Part shown: one piece after another, positions 1 through 7,651 of the stretch
Numbering within the stretch: position 1 is the stretch's first letter
Layout of the letters: each line of letters begins with the position of its first letter
IMG/VR virus record: IMGVR_UViG_3300032020_001003
Coordinates: 1 to 25,014 of that record
DNA from: a virus
Length of the DNA: 25,014 nucleotides
Direction: 5' to 3' (one strand)
The notes under the pieces: generated by a model
What the model saw: only the letters and a program-made list of their open reading frames with translations
Databases searched by the model: none
What the model was told of the DNA's origin: nothing
Translations under genes and position numbers: made by a program

Positions 1-1650
1 TTGACGGATAAGATTCTGTTGGGCTATGAGGTTGGTTCTGGCGAGCCTGTCTTTGTGCCGTTGCACCACCTAGCTATATTCGGGATGACACAATTATCGG
101 GGAAGACGACTACTCTTGAGGGTTTGATTAGCCGCAGCGGGCTCCGGGCTATTGCTTTTATTACGAAGCGTGGTGAAGCGGGTTTTACCAGGTACAATCT
201 TGTTGCTCCTTACTATAAGCCCCGGGCGGATTGGCAGTTCGTTGAAGGCTTGGTGAATGTTGCTCTCGGTGAAAAGGTGAAGTATGAACCGGGCATGCGT
301 TATGGAATAATGAAAGTGTGTAAGGGACGTAAAGACCTTAAGGAAATTCAGAAAGCTGCCTTAGAGTTTGCTCGAGACAGTAAACGTGAGTTTATGAAGG
401 CTGTGTATGAAAAGCTTGCCGCTTACCTTGAGATTGTGATTCCTGAGCTTGAGAAGTGGGTGTTTACGGATAAGTTGGAGTTGAGTGAAGGCATTAACGT
501 TATGGACCTTAGTGGCATGCGTCTCGAGACACAACACCTGGTGATTGCAAGCGCAATCGAGTATGCCTTCGCCAGTTTAGACCATGTTATCGTTATTATT
601 CCAGAGGCCTGGGAATCAATTCCTCAGGGCAAGATGACACCCGTGAAATGGGTTGCACAGCAATTCATTCGTAAGGGAGCTGCTCTAGGAAACTACATGT
701 TTTTGGATTCACAAGACATTGGGGGAATTGATAAGACTCCGTTAAGGCAATGTGACAACTGGCTTATGGGCAGAATGAAAGAAGCCCATGAAGTCGAAAG
801 GATCCTTAAACAACTATTGGGCATGAAGATTGCTGCTGAAGAGATTCAGACGTTGCCCTTGGGACATTTTTACGCTGCGATTGGGAATGATGTTAAGAAG
901 GTTTACGTTTTGCCCGTGGGCGTTCCTGAAGAGGTTGGCAGGGATGTTGCTCTCGGTAAACGTAGCCCTGAGAGCGTTCGTGATGATTTTCTTAAGCGTA
1001 AAATGGAGGTGAATGATTTGGTTTGGAAAGAAAAATACGAGCAGCTTGAAAAACGGTTTACAGATATCCGAACTGAAATCTTCAACGAGTTAAACAAAGA
1101 GTTTGAAAGCAAAATTGAGGAGGAAAGACAAAAGGCGTTCCGCGAAGCCATGAAAAAAGTGGATGAGATTAAGAAGCAGTGGAATATTGAGGAATATCAA
1201 AAAACAATTGTTCAGCTTAAGGATGAGAAGGTAGCTTTGGAAGCGACGCTGAAGCAGTTGGAGCCCTTAAAGGCTTTCAAAGAAGCCTTCATAAAGTTTT
1301 TAGGTGTAGTGGGCCCGCCGGGATTTGAACCCGGGTCCTCAGCTGCTGTGGGTTTGCAAGCTACTACGAGCATTGTTGATGTAGCCCCAGTCGAGAAATC
1401 AATCGTAATCAATACCGACACTATTCCAGGCAAGATTCTTGCAGTTGCTAAAAAGGGTAAGTTGGATGGCTGGCGTCAGCTTGGCGAAGTTGTGAAGGCT
1501 GTCGAAGAGGAACGGTGGACAGTAACTCCGCAGCAAATCAATAACGCCTTGAATGATTTGGTCAAGGATGGGCTAATTGCCAAGCGGCATACGGACCGCA
1601 ACTACTTCTGCCTAGCCCAAGGCGTTAGTTTTGCGAAGGAGGATAAATGA
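1..1650 (+). CDS. HerA/FtsK-like ATPase with C-terminal winged helix
   Basis: 549 residues starting from a TTG at the window edge, so an upstream extension cannot be excluded, although the N-terminus looks complete. Residues 28-36 (GMTQLSGKT) form a Walker A of the HerA/VirB4 type. A hydrophobic strand ending in PEAW near 196-204 fits Walker B with Pro in place of the usual Asp before Glu. Residues about 337-425 are a charged coiled coil, and about 475-540 look like a winged helix. Between these, residues 437-448 (VGPPGFEPGSSA) are the translation of the antisense of a tRNA T-arm and acceptor. HerA-family proteins are DNA-translocating hexameric ATPases; the viral role is unknown (segregation, conjugation-like transfer or packaging help are possible). 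A separate terminase is present, so this is probably not the main packaging motor. The ATPase assignment is solid; the biological role is open. Confidence 0.8.
   Translation: MTDKILLGYEVGSGEPVFVPLHHLAIFGMTQLSGKTTTLEGLISRSGLRAIAFITKRGEAGFTRYNLVAPYYKPRADWQFVEGLVNVALGEKVKYEPGMRYGIMKVCKGRKDLKEIQKAALEFARDSKREFMKAVYEKLAAYLEIVIPELEKWVFTDKLELSEGINVMDLSGMRLETQHLVIASAIEYAFASLDHVIVIIPEAWESIPQGKMTPVKWVAQQFIRKGAALGNYMFLDSQDIGGIDKTPLRQCDNWLMGRMKEAHEVERILKQLLGMKIAAEEIQTLPLGHFYAAIGNDVKKVYVLPVGVPEEVGRDVALGKRSPESVRDDFLKRKMEVNDLVWKEKYEQLEKRFTDIRTEIFNELNKEFESKIEEERQKAFREAMKKVDEIKKQWNIEEYQKTIVQLKDEKVALEATLKQLEPLKAFKEAFIKFLGVVGPPGFEPGSSAAVGLQATTSIVDVAPVEKSIVINTDTIPGKILAVAKKGKLDGWRQLGEVVKAVEEERWTVTPQQINNALNDLVKDGLIAKRHTDRNYFCLAQGVSFAKEDK
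1310..1344 (-). other. tRNA 3' half, probable attP core inside a gene
   Basis: Read on the minus strand, this stretch ends like an archaeal tRNA. The T stem CCGGG (1334-1330), T loop TTCAAAT (1329-1323) and matching CCCGG (1322-1318) are perfect. They are followed by a 7-base acceptor 3' strand CGGGCCC (1317-1311) and discriminator A (1310). A five-base variable region AGGAC (1339-1335) and a possible anticodon-stem half AGCTG (1344-1340) precede it. No matching 5' acceptor GGGCCCG lies in the expected place, so this is only a 3' half and not a functional tRNA. Viral attachment sites commonly carry tRNA 3' halves. The isotype cannot be read because the likely homology stops in or near the anticodon loop. 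Confidence 0.75.
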
Positions 1651-1667
1651 AGAATAGGTGAGTTGGG

Positions 1668-1820
1668 ATGCCTAGGTGTAAACATTGTCCCATAATCGAT
1701 GAGTGCAATAAGAACCCGATCATAGTCAACTCTCCTGACAAGTCAGGCAAGCCTGTTAAGCGGCGTCTTTGCCCGCTTACTATCCTTCTAGCTCGAATGA
1801 ATCCAGCAACAAAAGAATAG
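1668..1820 (+). CDS. Small cysteine-motif protein (50 aa)
   Basis: The ATG at 1668 is preceded by an AGGTGA-type ribosome binding site and gives 50 residues. Four cysteines (4, 7, 13, 35) are arranged C-x2-C-x5-C-x21-C, with a basic stretch in the middle. The CKHC and DEC clusters suggest a metal-binding knuckle, either zinc or iron-sulfur. It sits between the ATPase gene and the next DNA-binding-like gene, and its stop lies inside the next gene's ribosome binding site, so the two may be translationally coupled. No family is recognised and the function is unknown. Confidence 0.5.
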   Translation: MPRCKHCPIIDECNKNPIIVNSPDKSGKPVKRRLCPLTILLARMNPATKE

Positions 1821-1831
1821 GTGACTTGTTT

Positions 1832-2611
1832 TTGGCTGGGGCTCAGGACCGCAGGCGTTTTTCTTCCGATTTACGATATAACTGTGAGAGTAGTGATAGT
1901 GAAAGCATCACACGGCAAGTATTTGCGCAGCTCACCAAAAATCCATTACTGACGCCTAAGCCCTTATGCAAAATCCTCAGTTTATCATATCGAGAGCATG
2001 GGAAGTACGTCGCAAACCTGCGGAGCCGCTGGAAGTATCACCACAAAAATGAGCGAGGTTCAAAGTGTTCATTGCATGGGTGGCGTGGTTGGTGTTATTT
2101 GCCGAGGGAATACTCGAATGTTCGAGTAAGGGCTGTTGAGGTTGGCTGGATACGTAGTAGGGCTCGTAATAGGTGGTTGTTGTGGAAGGATAGGCTTGGA
2201 AGGCTTCAGTGGTTTGAGACTGGAAGGGTTAACTTGTACGTGCGGAAGCCAGCCAATCTTGGTAGGGCTTATCAACTGATCTGCAACGGTTTCAGCTTTA
2301 CGGGTTTGATTACGGACATTAAGGTTCTTGAACTGGTCTTATCAAGCATACGATTCAAGGGTGCTCATTACGTTTTTAGTGTGGGCGAGCGTTTGCCGAA
2401 GCTTACGATTGATCTTTTTCAGAAGAGTAATGGCGTAATCATTAAGGTTGGAGATGTTACGCATCCTGACAGCTTAGAGATTATTGCGACGTATCCTGAC
2501 TGGGCAGAAAGAAACGAGCGCATGTTTGAGCAGTTGAACGATACTTTAAAGCGACTTTTAGAGCCTACGATGCCCAAGGATCAGACGAAGATGGATAGTT
2601 ACGTGAGGTGA
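1832..2611 (+). CDS. Hypothetical protein with N-terminal HTH-like region
   Basis: The frame is open from a TTG at 1769, but that start would overlap most of the upstream small gene. The TTG at 1832 has GGTGA seven bases upstream (1820-1824) and is preferred, giving 259 residues. Residues about 29-62 (QVFAQLTKNPLLTPKPLCKI and onward) resemble a helix-turn-helix. A Trp- and Arg-rich middle follows, then an alternating alpha/beta C-terminal part with hydrophobic strands. It could be a DNA-binding or replication-associated viral protein. I do not recognise the family; the protein is probably real given its length and coding character, but the function is only a guess. Confidence 0.6.
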   Translation: MAGAQDRRRFSSDLRYNCESSDSESITRQVFAQLTKNPLLTPKPLCKILSLSYREHGKYVANLRSRWKYHHKNERGSKCSLHGWRGWCYLPREYSNVRVRAVEVGWIRSRARNRWLLWKDRLGRLQWFETGRVNLYVRKPANLGRAYQLICNGFSFTGLITDIKVLELVLSSIRFKGAHYVFSVGERLPKLTIDLFQKSNGVIIKVGDVTHPDSLEIIATYPDWAERNERMFEQLNDTLKRLLEPTMPKDQTKMDSYVR

Positions 2612-2672
2612 CGTTTTTGGAATGTTTAGCTGTTAAATGTGGTTTTGAATGTTGTTTGAGGAGGCTTAATTT

Positions 2673-2801
2673 ATGGCTGTTTTGTTGAACGGTTTGTTTT
2701 TTGCGGTTGTCTTAAGACTGCATATTTGTGAAGCTAATTGGTCTAGGTTAACATCTCAACATTCGCTACATTTAATACATGCTCTCTGGAGGGTTTGTTG
2801 A
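2673..2801 (+). CDS. Possible small protein (42 aa), hydrophobic N-terminus
   Basis: An ATG at 2673 lies seven bases after a strong GAGGAGG (2659-2665) and opens a 42-residue frame that runs into the start of the next gene. The first 17 residues are hydrophobic (MAVLLNGLFFAVVLRLH) and could be a short membrane segment. The rest is unremarkable. The strong ribosome binding site is the main support. The 167-base space between flanking genes is otherwise without coding signal. Function unknown. Confidence 0.4.
   Translation: MAVLLNGLFFAVVLRLHICEANWSRLTSQHSLHLIHALWRVC
2771..2777 (+). promoter_or_regulatory. Possible TATA box
   Basis: TTTAATA in an AT-rich patch resembles an archaeal TATA box. 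If used, transcription would start near 2800, and the following gene would begin at the TTG at 2806 on a nearly leaderless message rather than at the ATG at 2779. This is inference from spacing only. Confidence 0.3.
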
Positions 2802-3306
2802 AGTTTTGACAGAGAATACTACGAGTAATGTTAAAATTAAAAGGCGACGTACTCCGGAGCAAAAATATGGTAAGTATAAGTGGCTAAACATTCTTGTACG
2901 TCGCAATGCTGAGGAAATTCGAGAGATTAAACGTATGTTAAGAGGGCTTACTCTCGGTCTCCGACACTTGATGGATGTTGATTCTCAATATTTAATTGAC
3001 ATTGCTTGTAGTGATAGTCGAGACCAGGCAATCTTGGATGTGCTTCACGCTGCAGGATCTGAAGGTTTGTCGTCGAAAGAGATTTATGCTCGTGTGAAAG
3101 GCTGCGGTTTGAAATATCATCATATTACTCGTAGGATTAAACGCATGAACAAGCGCATGCAGAATGAGATTGGCGAGCGAGTAGCTGATAAAGTTGGTAG
3201 AAACTGGGCTCTAAGCGATTTCATGCTGCGCAACTGGTCTGCGAAAACCGCTGAATTAACGGAAAAAGAAATAGAGGATGAGGAAAGAGGAGAAGAGAAT
3301 GTGTAA
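2779..3306 (+). CDS. Winged-helix DNA-binding-like protein
   Basis: 175 residues from ATG 2779; a TTG at 2806 would give a shorter form and fits the putative TATA box better. An N-terminal Lys/Arg-rich segment (residues about 19-60) is followed by a helical stretch. Residues about 95-150 (ILDVLHAAGSEGLSSKEIY and onward, ending in a GRNWAL wing) have the pattern of a winged helix-turn-helix. The C-terminus is acidic. It converges with the leftward regulator gene, with only 44 bases between their ends. It is probably a viral transcription factor; the exact family is not recognised. Confidence 0.6.
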   Translation: MLSGGFVEVLTENTTSNVKIKRRRTPEQKYGKYKWLNILVRRNAEEIREIKRMLRGLTLGLRHLMDVDSQYLIDIACSDSRDQAILDVLHAAGSEGLSSKEIYARVKGCGLKYHHITRRIKRMNKRMQNEIGERVADKVGRNWALSDFMLRNWSAKTAELTEKEIEDEERGEENV

Positions 3307-3350
3307 GCGCTGGGACGACGAATTTTCCACATGTTAGAGCATCTCTTCAA

Positions 3351-3602
3351 TTAGGCTTCTTGTGGGAATAGTGTGTTGCATATTCGGTAATGTTGCAGAA
3401 ATTGGCGTCCTTTATCTGTTATAATCAGCTTTTTCCGTCTTTTACTTGCATTCTCTATTTGGACTAATTCGTTTTTGGCTATCACTTTTAGGAATTGGTA
3501 GTTTACGCTGGTTCTTGCAACGATGCGTGTCATTGCAAGATTTGGCGATCTGATCACTTCTTCAAGAATTTCTGCTGCCGCGTCTTTTGAGCCACGCTTC
3601 AA
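3351..3602 (-). CDS. Archaeal winged-helix transcriptional regulator (HTH_45-like)
   Basis: 83 residues starting from a TTG at 3602; an in-frame TGA lies three codons upstream and no ATG is available. The layout matches small archaeal HTH_45-type regulators: AAAEILEEVI, then TRIVARTSVNYQFLKVIAK as the recognition region, then a LIITDKGRQFLQHY wing and final helix. Such proteins usually bind DNA as dimers. It is the only convincing leftward gene in the window, divergent from the terminase operon. A 32-base imperfect palindrome lies 30 bases upstream of its start, over a TTAATAT box, which suggests autoregulation and perhaps control of the rightward genes. Confidence 0.8.
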   Translation of the reverse strand: MKRGSKDAAAEILEEVIRSPNLAMTRIVARTSVNYQFLKVIAKNELVQIENASKRRKKLIITDKGRQFLQHYRICNTLFPQEA

Positions 3603-3631
3603 ATTGCATCAGAAAAAATAATGAACTGTAT

Positions 3632-3663
3632 TACATATTAAGATTATCTATTCTGATTATGTA
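3632..3663. promoter_or_regulatory. Candidate operator: 15-base-arm imperfect palindrome
   Basis: The left arm TACATATTAAGATTA (3632-3646) and the reverse complement of the right arm (3649-3663), TACATAATCAGAATA, match at 12 of 15 positions with a two-base spacer. On the minus strand the left arm contains TTAATAT (3641-3635), a plausible TATA box about 33-39 bases upstream of the regulator's TTG start. A dimeric winged-helix protein bound here would block the promoter. The 175 bases from 3603 to 3777 hold no gene and are AT-rich, as expected for a divergent promoter region. Confidence 0.5.
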
Positions 3664-3777
3664 TTCTAATTACAGATTCACTTACAATAATCTTCTTTTC
3701 TCACAAGTGCTGCTTCTAAGTTGAAGAAACACGCGTTTTCATTTTGCCGCCTTTGAGTGGCATGACGGTGAAGTTTT

Positions 3778-4002
3778 TTGGTTCATAAAAGAAGCGAAAA
3801 GAAATTATTGTTGAGGCAGATTCGAGCGATAATCTATTCGCTAAGCTACAATGATCAGATAGTGTGCGAAACAGTTAGTAAAGCTTCGCGAGTGGATGTT
3901 CTTGCCTTTCTCAACAAGGCTATTCAAATCAGTGATGTGCCTGATGTTGAGAAGGGCGAAGTGCTTGTTGATTCTCGTGGAAGAGGAAGTTTTCAACGTT
4001 GA
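3778..4002 (+). CDS. Hypothetical protein (74 aa)
   Basis: The TTG at 3778 follows GGTGAA (3767-3772) at a five-base spacing. The N-terminus is basic (KRSEKKLLLRQIR), followed by a mixed helical part. The frame ends 33 bases before the putative small terminase gene, so this is likely the first gene of the rightward packaging operon. No family is recognised; it could be an accessory DNA-binding protein, judged only from size, charge and position. Confidence 0.5.
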   Translation: MVHKRSEKKLLLRQIRAIIYSLSYNDQIVCETVSKASRVDVLAFLNKAIQISDVPDVEKGEVLVDSRGRGSFQR

Positions 4003-4035
4003 AAAAAAGGTAGGTATAGGGGCGGTGTCTCAGAT

Positions 4036-4404
4036 ATGGTTTCGGTAAGGTCATCTGAGAGGGTAGCTCTATACCTAGTAAAAATTCGTCGTGTTGCACG
4101 TGTTGATAGTCAGGAGATACGTGCTAAACTGCTGAGGCAGCTTGATGCTTTATTTAATTTGGCTTTTTCGATTGCGCAGGGTAAGGTTAAGCGGCTCCGA
4201 GATGATGAAGGGAAAGAGTATGGTGTTACTCCTCAGCAGCGGCAGAAGTGGGCACGGTTAGCAACGTACACGGCGCAGGTTATGCAGAATCTGAGTAAGG
4301 GGTTTGATGAGAAAGAGTTTCAAACTGATTTAAAGCGGCTGGAGCGGATGGTTAACGAGATCCGGCGGAGAGAAGCTGAAAAAAGCAGTAGAGCAGTTGT
4401 ATGA
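4036..4404 (+). CDS. Putative terminase small subunit
   Basis: 122 residues, predicted to be largely helical and strongly charged, with no motif that by itself proves identity. Position is the main evidence: it lies directly upstream of, and overlaps by eight bases, the large terminase gene, the normal place for the small subunit that recognises viral DNA and recruits the motor. The GGGGCGGTG stretch before ATG 4036 may serve as a ribosome binding site. The second half (residues about 65-115) looks like a helical oligomerisation segment. A non-terminase accessory protein cannot be ruled out. Confidence 0.5.
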   Translation: MVSVRSSERVALYLVKIRRVARVDSQEIRAKLLRQLDALFNLAFSIAQGKVKRLRDDEGKEYGVTPQQRQKWARLATYTAQVMQNLSKGFDEKEFQTDLKRLERMVNEIRRREAEKSSRAVV

Positions 4405-5752
4405 AAAGTCTCATGCAGAAGGAAGGGGCGCTAAAAGTCAGCTCCAAATCCCCAATGATGTTGTTGAGTTTGCGGAAACTCTTTTTAACTTCAAGCCTTT
4501 CGAGTATGAGGCCAAACTGCTGGAAGAGAAGAGTAAGCGTATCGTTGTGCGCTGGTCTCGTCAAGTCGGCAAGACAACCTGCATAGCTCTAAGAGCAATA
4601 TGGTTCGCTGCTACGCATCCGAAGACTTTGACGCTTATTGTGGCGCCTACGCTCCGGCAGAGCATGATCATGAGCGACCGTATCCAAGATTTTCTATTAA
4701 GCATGCCAGCAGGCTATCGGTCGCTGCTTATAGACAGGTTGCAGCGGACAACAATGCGTTTTAAGAATGGAAGCCGAATCGTTGCCTTGCCCAACAGTCC
4801 GCAGCTGCTGAGAGGCTACACAGCACATCAAGTGATATGTGACGAAGCCGCTTTTTTCAAGGATGACCAGCTTATCTTTTATAATGTGTTGTACCCAATG
4901 CTCAGCACAACTGACGGCGCGTTGATAGTGTCTAGCACACCTTGGAGTAAGGACAGTGTATTCTATAAGATGTGCCAGAATGAGGAGTTTAAACAGTTTG
5001 TTACTACTTGTGAAGATGCTAAACAAGCAGGCTTAGTCACGCAAAGTTTCATAAACGAAATGAAGCAGCAGCTTCCGTTTGAGCGTTTCCAGCGGGAGTT
5101 TATGGCTGAGTTTCTCGAAGATGTTGACACTTGGCTTACGCAAAGCCTCATTGTCAGCTGCATAGACAGCCAGTTGCAGCTCTATGATTTTCAGGACCAG
5201 CCGAAGGGCGAGTTTTACGTTGGCGTGGACTTTGGTAAGGAACAGGATTATAGTGTTGTCTTAGTAGCTGAAAAGTCCGGGTCAACGCTACGAGTTGTAC
5301 ATGTTCACCGTTTTCCGTTGAAGACCGAGTACGCTAGTGTAATCGGCTACGTGAAAAGCCTCCAAGACCGCTGGCACGAAGTAAGAGCAATATACGCAGA
5401 CATTACCGGCGTTGGCAACTACATCGTTGAAGATATGGTCCGCAGCGGTATTCAAGGCGTGATGGGCATTGGGTTCACTGTTCAGAGTAAAGAAGAAATG
5501 GCCACGATCCTTCGTGAGAAGATGCGCACTAGCGAAGTGAAAATCCCGTATGTTCCCGCAAATAGGCTTGAGGATGTCGACATGACTGCTGAGTTGAACA
5601 TTGAAAAATACAAGTTAATGAAGACAGGACATATTCAGTTTGCGCATCCTGTAGGCGGTCATGATGATGTTTTTTGGAGTACGGCTCTGGCGGTTTATGC
5701 GAGTGTTCAGGCGCCCCTTCCCGGCAAGGGCGCTGTTATGCTTCCGCATTGA
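4397..5752 (+). CDS. terL: Terminase large subunit
   Basis: 451 residues from the TTG at 4397, overlapping the upstream gene end. It is the ATP-driven packaging motor and headful or site nuclease. The ATPase half has Walker A SRQVGKTT (residues 54-61), Walker B VICDE (146-150, Asp149 and Glu150) and the SST coupling motif (179-181). The nuclease half is RNase H-like with three acidic clusters: VGVDFG (Asp278), IYADI (Asp335) and GHDD (Asp423/424). Length and motif order are those of a complete, active enzyme of the Terminase_6 type. It works with the portal encoded downstream. No ATG start is available in frame near the beginning. Very secure assignment. Confidence 0.95.
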   Translation: MYEKSHAEGRGAKSQLQIPNDVVEFAETLFNFKPFEYEAKLLEEKSKRIVVRWSRQVGKTTCIALRAIWFAATHPKTLTLIVAPTLRQSMIMSDRIQDFLLSMPAGYRSLLIDRLQRTTMRFKNGSRIVALPNSPQLLRGYTAHQVICDEAAFFKDDQLIFYNVLYPMLSTTDGALIVSSTPWSKDSVFYKMCQNEEFKQFVTTCEDAKQAGLVTQSFINEMKQQLPFERFQREFMAEFLEDVDTWLTQSLIVSCIDSQLQLYDFQDQPKGEFYVGVDFGKEQDYSVVLVAEKSGSTLRVVHVHRFPLKTEYASVIGYVKSLQDRWHEVRAIYADITGVGNYIVEDMVRSGIQGVMGIGFTVQSKEEMATILREKMRTSEVKIPYVPANRLEDVDMTAELNIEKYKLMKTGHIQFAHPVGGHDDVFWSTALAVYASVQAPLPGKGAVMLPH

Positions 5753-5763
5753 CCCTCGGGTCA
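5750..5763 (+). other. Short perfect inverted repeat at the terL stop
   Basis: TGACCC-TC-GGGTCA is a six-base perfect inverted repeat that includes the terL stop codon. The loop is only two bases and no T-run follows, so it is a weak terminator; it could be a protein site or chance. Confidence 0.3.
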
Positions 5764-5785
5764 AAGTAGTATCAAAGTGACCTGA

Positions 5786-5983
5786 ATGGAAGAGGAAATT
5801 TTTGTGGCTAATTCAAAAGGCGATGTGAAAGCCTTGGGCATGAAAATAAATTGTGCTTCAACGGATCTTCACATCTACGTGAACGGCGTGGACATTACAA
5901 AAAACGTGGTTCTCGAAGAAGTCCGCATTGTTGTCGAGAGGGCACCTGAAAGTAAAGGTGTTGTCTTAGCGGCTACAAAGTAG
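5786..5983 (+). CDS. Hypothetical protein (65 aa)
   Basis: A short frame between terL and portal. ATG 5786 gives 65 residues; a GTG at 5804 preceded by GAAGAGGAAA is an alternative giving 59. The sequence alternates polar and hydrophobic residues (DLHIYVNGVDITKNVVLEEV), suggesting a small beta-rich fold. The VNGVDIT phrase is typical of small viral beta proteins in general, not of a specific family. Position suggests a head-assembly accessory. Function unknown. Confidence 0.55.
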   Translation: MEEEIFVANSKGDVKALGMKINCASTDLHIYVNGVDITKNVVLEEVRIVVERAPESKGVVLAATK

Positions 5984-5990
5984 CTAGAAA

Positions 5991-7376
5991 GTGAAAACTA
6001 TGCCATGGAAAAGCACTTTAAAAGAGGGTTTCGAAGCTCAACGCCAAGTTCCGCCAGAACTGAGCAAAAGGCAGATTGAAGAGGAGATTCCAGTCAGCTG
6101 GAAAGCTGATGGGATGCTTTGGGGCTACGTTACCAAATATATGCTTAAGGGCAGCGGTGCGGGCTTCGTCACTCCGCCCTATACGGCATATTGGGAACGT
6201 ATCTGGGGCGCGGTTCCAATTGAGGATTTGCCCAAATACAAAGATCTTTTTACGTTTACTCCGTATATCTCCGCGTGTATCAATGTTACGATTAATCTGG
6301 CGATTAGCAACGGTTTTGAGTTGGAAGGCGGAGATGAAGCTGTTAAAGAGTGGTTGACAGATTGGCTTGATGAGCATAATATTTTGCAGACTCTACGTAT
6401 CATAGGAACGGATATGCTTGTTTTTGGCAATGGAGAGTTTGAGATCTGCCGTGAAGAGGGTATGCCGCCTGAAGAATGGTGGCTTAAGCCGCTGGATCCT
6501 GTGCACGTGCGGGTTAGACGTGATGCTTATGGCAATGTGTTCGGTTACATACAATTATTGACCATGCCTCCTGTCGTCTTCACAGTCCAGGATATTGTGC
6601 ATTTTCGATGGGGCGCTAAGTCTTGGTGGTATGAATTTTCATATGGCACAAGCCTACTAAGACCGTTGCTGAAGATTCAGGCGTTAATCGATCAGCTTGA
6701 AGATGACATGGCGATCATCATCCATACTTATACTAAGCCAATGCTCGTAGTCAAAGCGGGAAGACCTGAAATGCCCTTCAGCGATCCGCAGCTTCAGCAA
6801 CTTATGGAAGCTTTTCGTGATCGTCAGCCTGCCACGGATGTTTTTGTGCGTGGTGATGTTGCTGTTGATGTTGTTCCCAGCCTTACGAAGGATGTGAATG
6901 TTCAGTTTTGGTTGGATTATCTGTACAAACAGAGGGAAGCTGTGCTGGGAGTTCCAAAAATCTTTCTCGGACAAAGTGAGGGAACAAACCGTGCAACAGC
7001 TGAAATTGTGATGCAAGAGTATGTGACACGGTTAAGGATGCTGCAGGAGCTCATCGGCGACACGCTTGAAACAATACTGTTTAAGCAACTCTTGGAAGCT
7101 AAGTTTGGAGAGGGCGTTGAAGTTCCAACTATAAAGTGGCGTCCGATTTGGGAGCCTACACTTGATGTTAAAGCTAAATTCATCGGTGATCTCGTGGAGA
7201 AAAACATTATTCTGCGAAGTGAAGCTCGACCGCAACTAGGTTATCCTGAACAACCTACTGATGAGGCTTTAGAAGCGGAGAATATGCTTCCTCCTCCTCA
7301 GCCCAGAAGCCAAGGCAGCAAAGTAGTCGATAAGACCGTGACAGGTGTTGTTGAGGCGTTACAGAGCGAGGGGTAA
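5991..7376 (+). CDS. Portal protein
   Basis: 461 residues from a GTG at 5991; ATG 6000 is an equally acceptable start. It forms the dodecameric ring at one capsid vertex through which DNA enters and to which the neck attaches. Features typical of siphovirus portals are present: a PYISACINVTINLAISNGFEL opening, the clip/stem region with FRWGAKSWWYEFSYGTSLLR, and the VPKIFLGQSEGTNRATAEI crown-side motif followed by long helices. The C-terminus is a Pro-rich tail. It lies right after the terminase, as is standard. Assignment rests on these motifs, the length and the position. Confidence 0.9.
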   Translation: MKTMPWKSTLKEGFEAQRQVPPELSKRQIEEEIPVSWKADGMLWGYVTKYMLKGSGAGFVTPPYTAYWERIWGAVPIEDLPKYKDLFTFTPYISACINVTINLAISNGFELEGGDEAVKEWLTDWLDEHNILQTLRIIGTDMLVFGNGEFEICREEGMPPEEWWLKPLDPVHVRVRRDAYGNVFGYIQLLTMPPVVFTVQDIVHFRWGAKSWWYEFSYGTSLLRPLLKIQALIDQLEDDMAIIIHTYTKPMLVVKAGRPEMPFSDPQLQQLMEAFRDRQPATDVFVRGDVAVDVVPSLTKDVNVQFWLDYLYKQREAVLGVPKIFLGQSEGTNRATAEIVMQEYVTRLRMLQELIGDTLETILFKQLLEAKFGEGVEVPTIKWRPIWEPTLDVKAKFIGDLVEKNIILRSEARPQLGYPEQPTDEALEAENMLPPPQPRSQGSKVVDKTVTGVVEALQSEG

Positions 7377-7380
7377 ATAA

Positions 7381-7650
7381 TTGAAGATTCGCATGCCTTG
7401 TCATACTTTGTGTGGCTATTCAAACCGGATGAGTAGACCACATTTTACTTGTCTATTCTGTCGCGTCAGACGGTTTTTTTATGGTAAAATGGATAAGAGC
7501 AAGTATCATTACAACAGCAAGATGCGCATAGTGATGCCGCAGGATTGCCAAACATACGTACTTTTCATTGACAATAAGCGACACCTTGCAAACGTCAAAG
7601 CTGCTATTTTGAAGCGTTTGTTAACGATTGCTGAGTGGTTGGCGAACTAG
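7381..7650 (+). CDS. Small zinc-ribbon-like protein (89 aa)
   Basis: TTG 7381 follows GAGGGGT at the end of the portal gene. Cysteines at 7, 11, 24 and 27 (with CLFC at 24-27) suggest a zinc ribbon at the N-terminus. The remainder is basic and helical (residues 65-86), with a beta strand around YVLFIDNK. It is one of several mini zinc-binding proteins in this structural operon. The function is unknown, perhaps a head-assembly or DNA-contacting factor. Confidence 0.55.
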   Translation: MKIRMPCHTLCGYSNRMSRPHFTCLFCRVRRFFYGKMDKSKYHYNSKMRIVMPQDCQTYVLFIDNKRHLANVKAAILKRLLTIAEWLAN

Positions 7651-7651
7651 C

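Noticed and set aside
1310-1400. Complete tRNA gene on the minus strand
   Set aside because: The 3' half is convincing, but no 5' acceptor strand or D arm is found; the upstream part does not fold into an anticodon arm with U33.
4697-5026. 109-residue minus-strand frame inside terL
   Set aside because: Antisense shadow of the terminase gene, Cys- and His-rich by chance.
6018-6377. 119-residue minus-strand frame over the portal gene
   Set aside because: Fully inside the portal coding region, with no family pattern.
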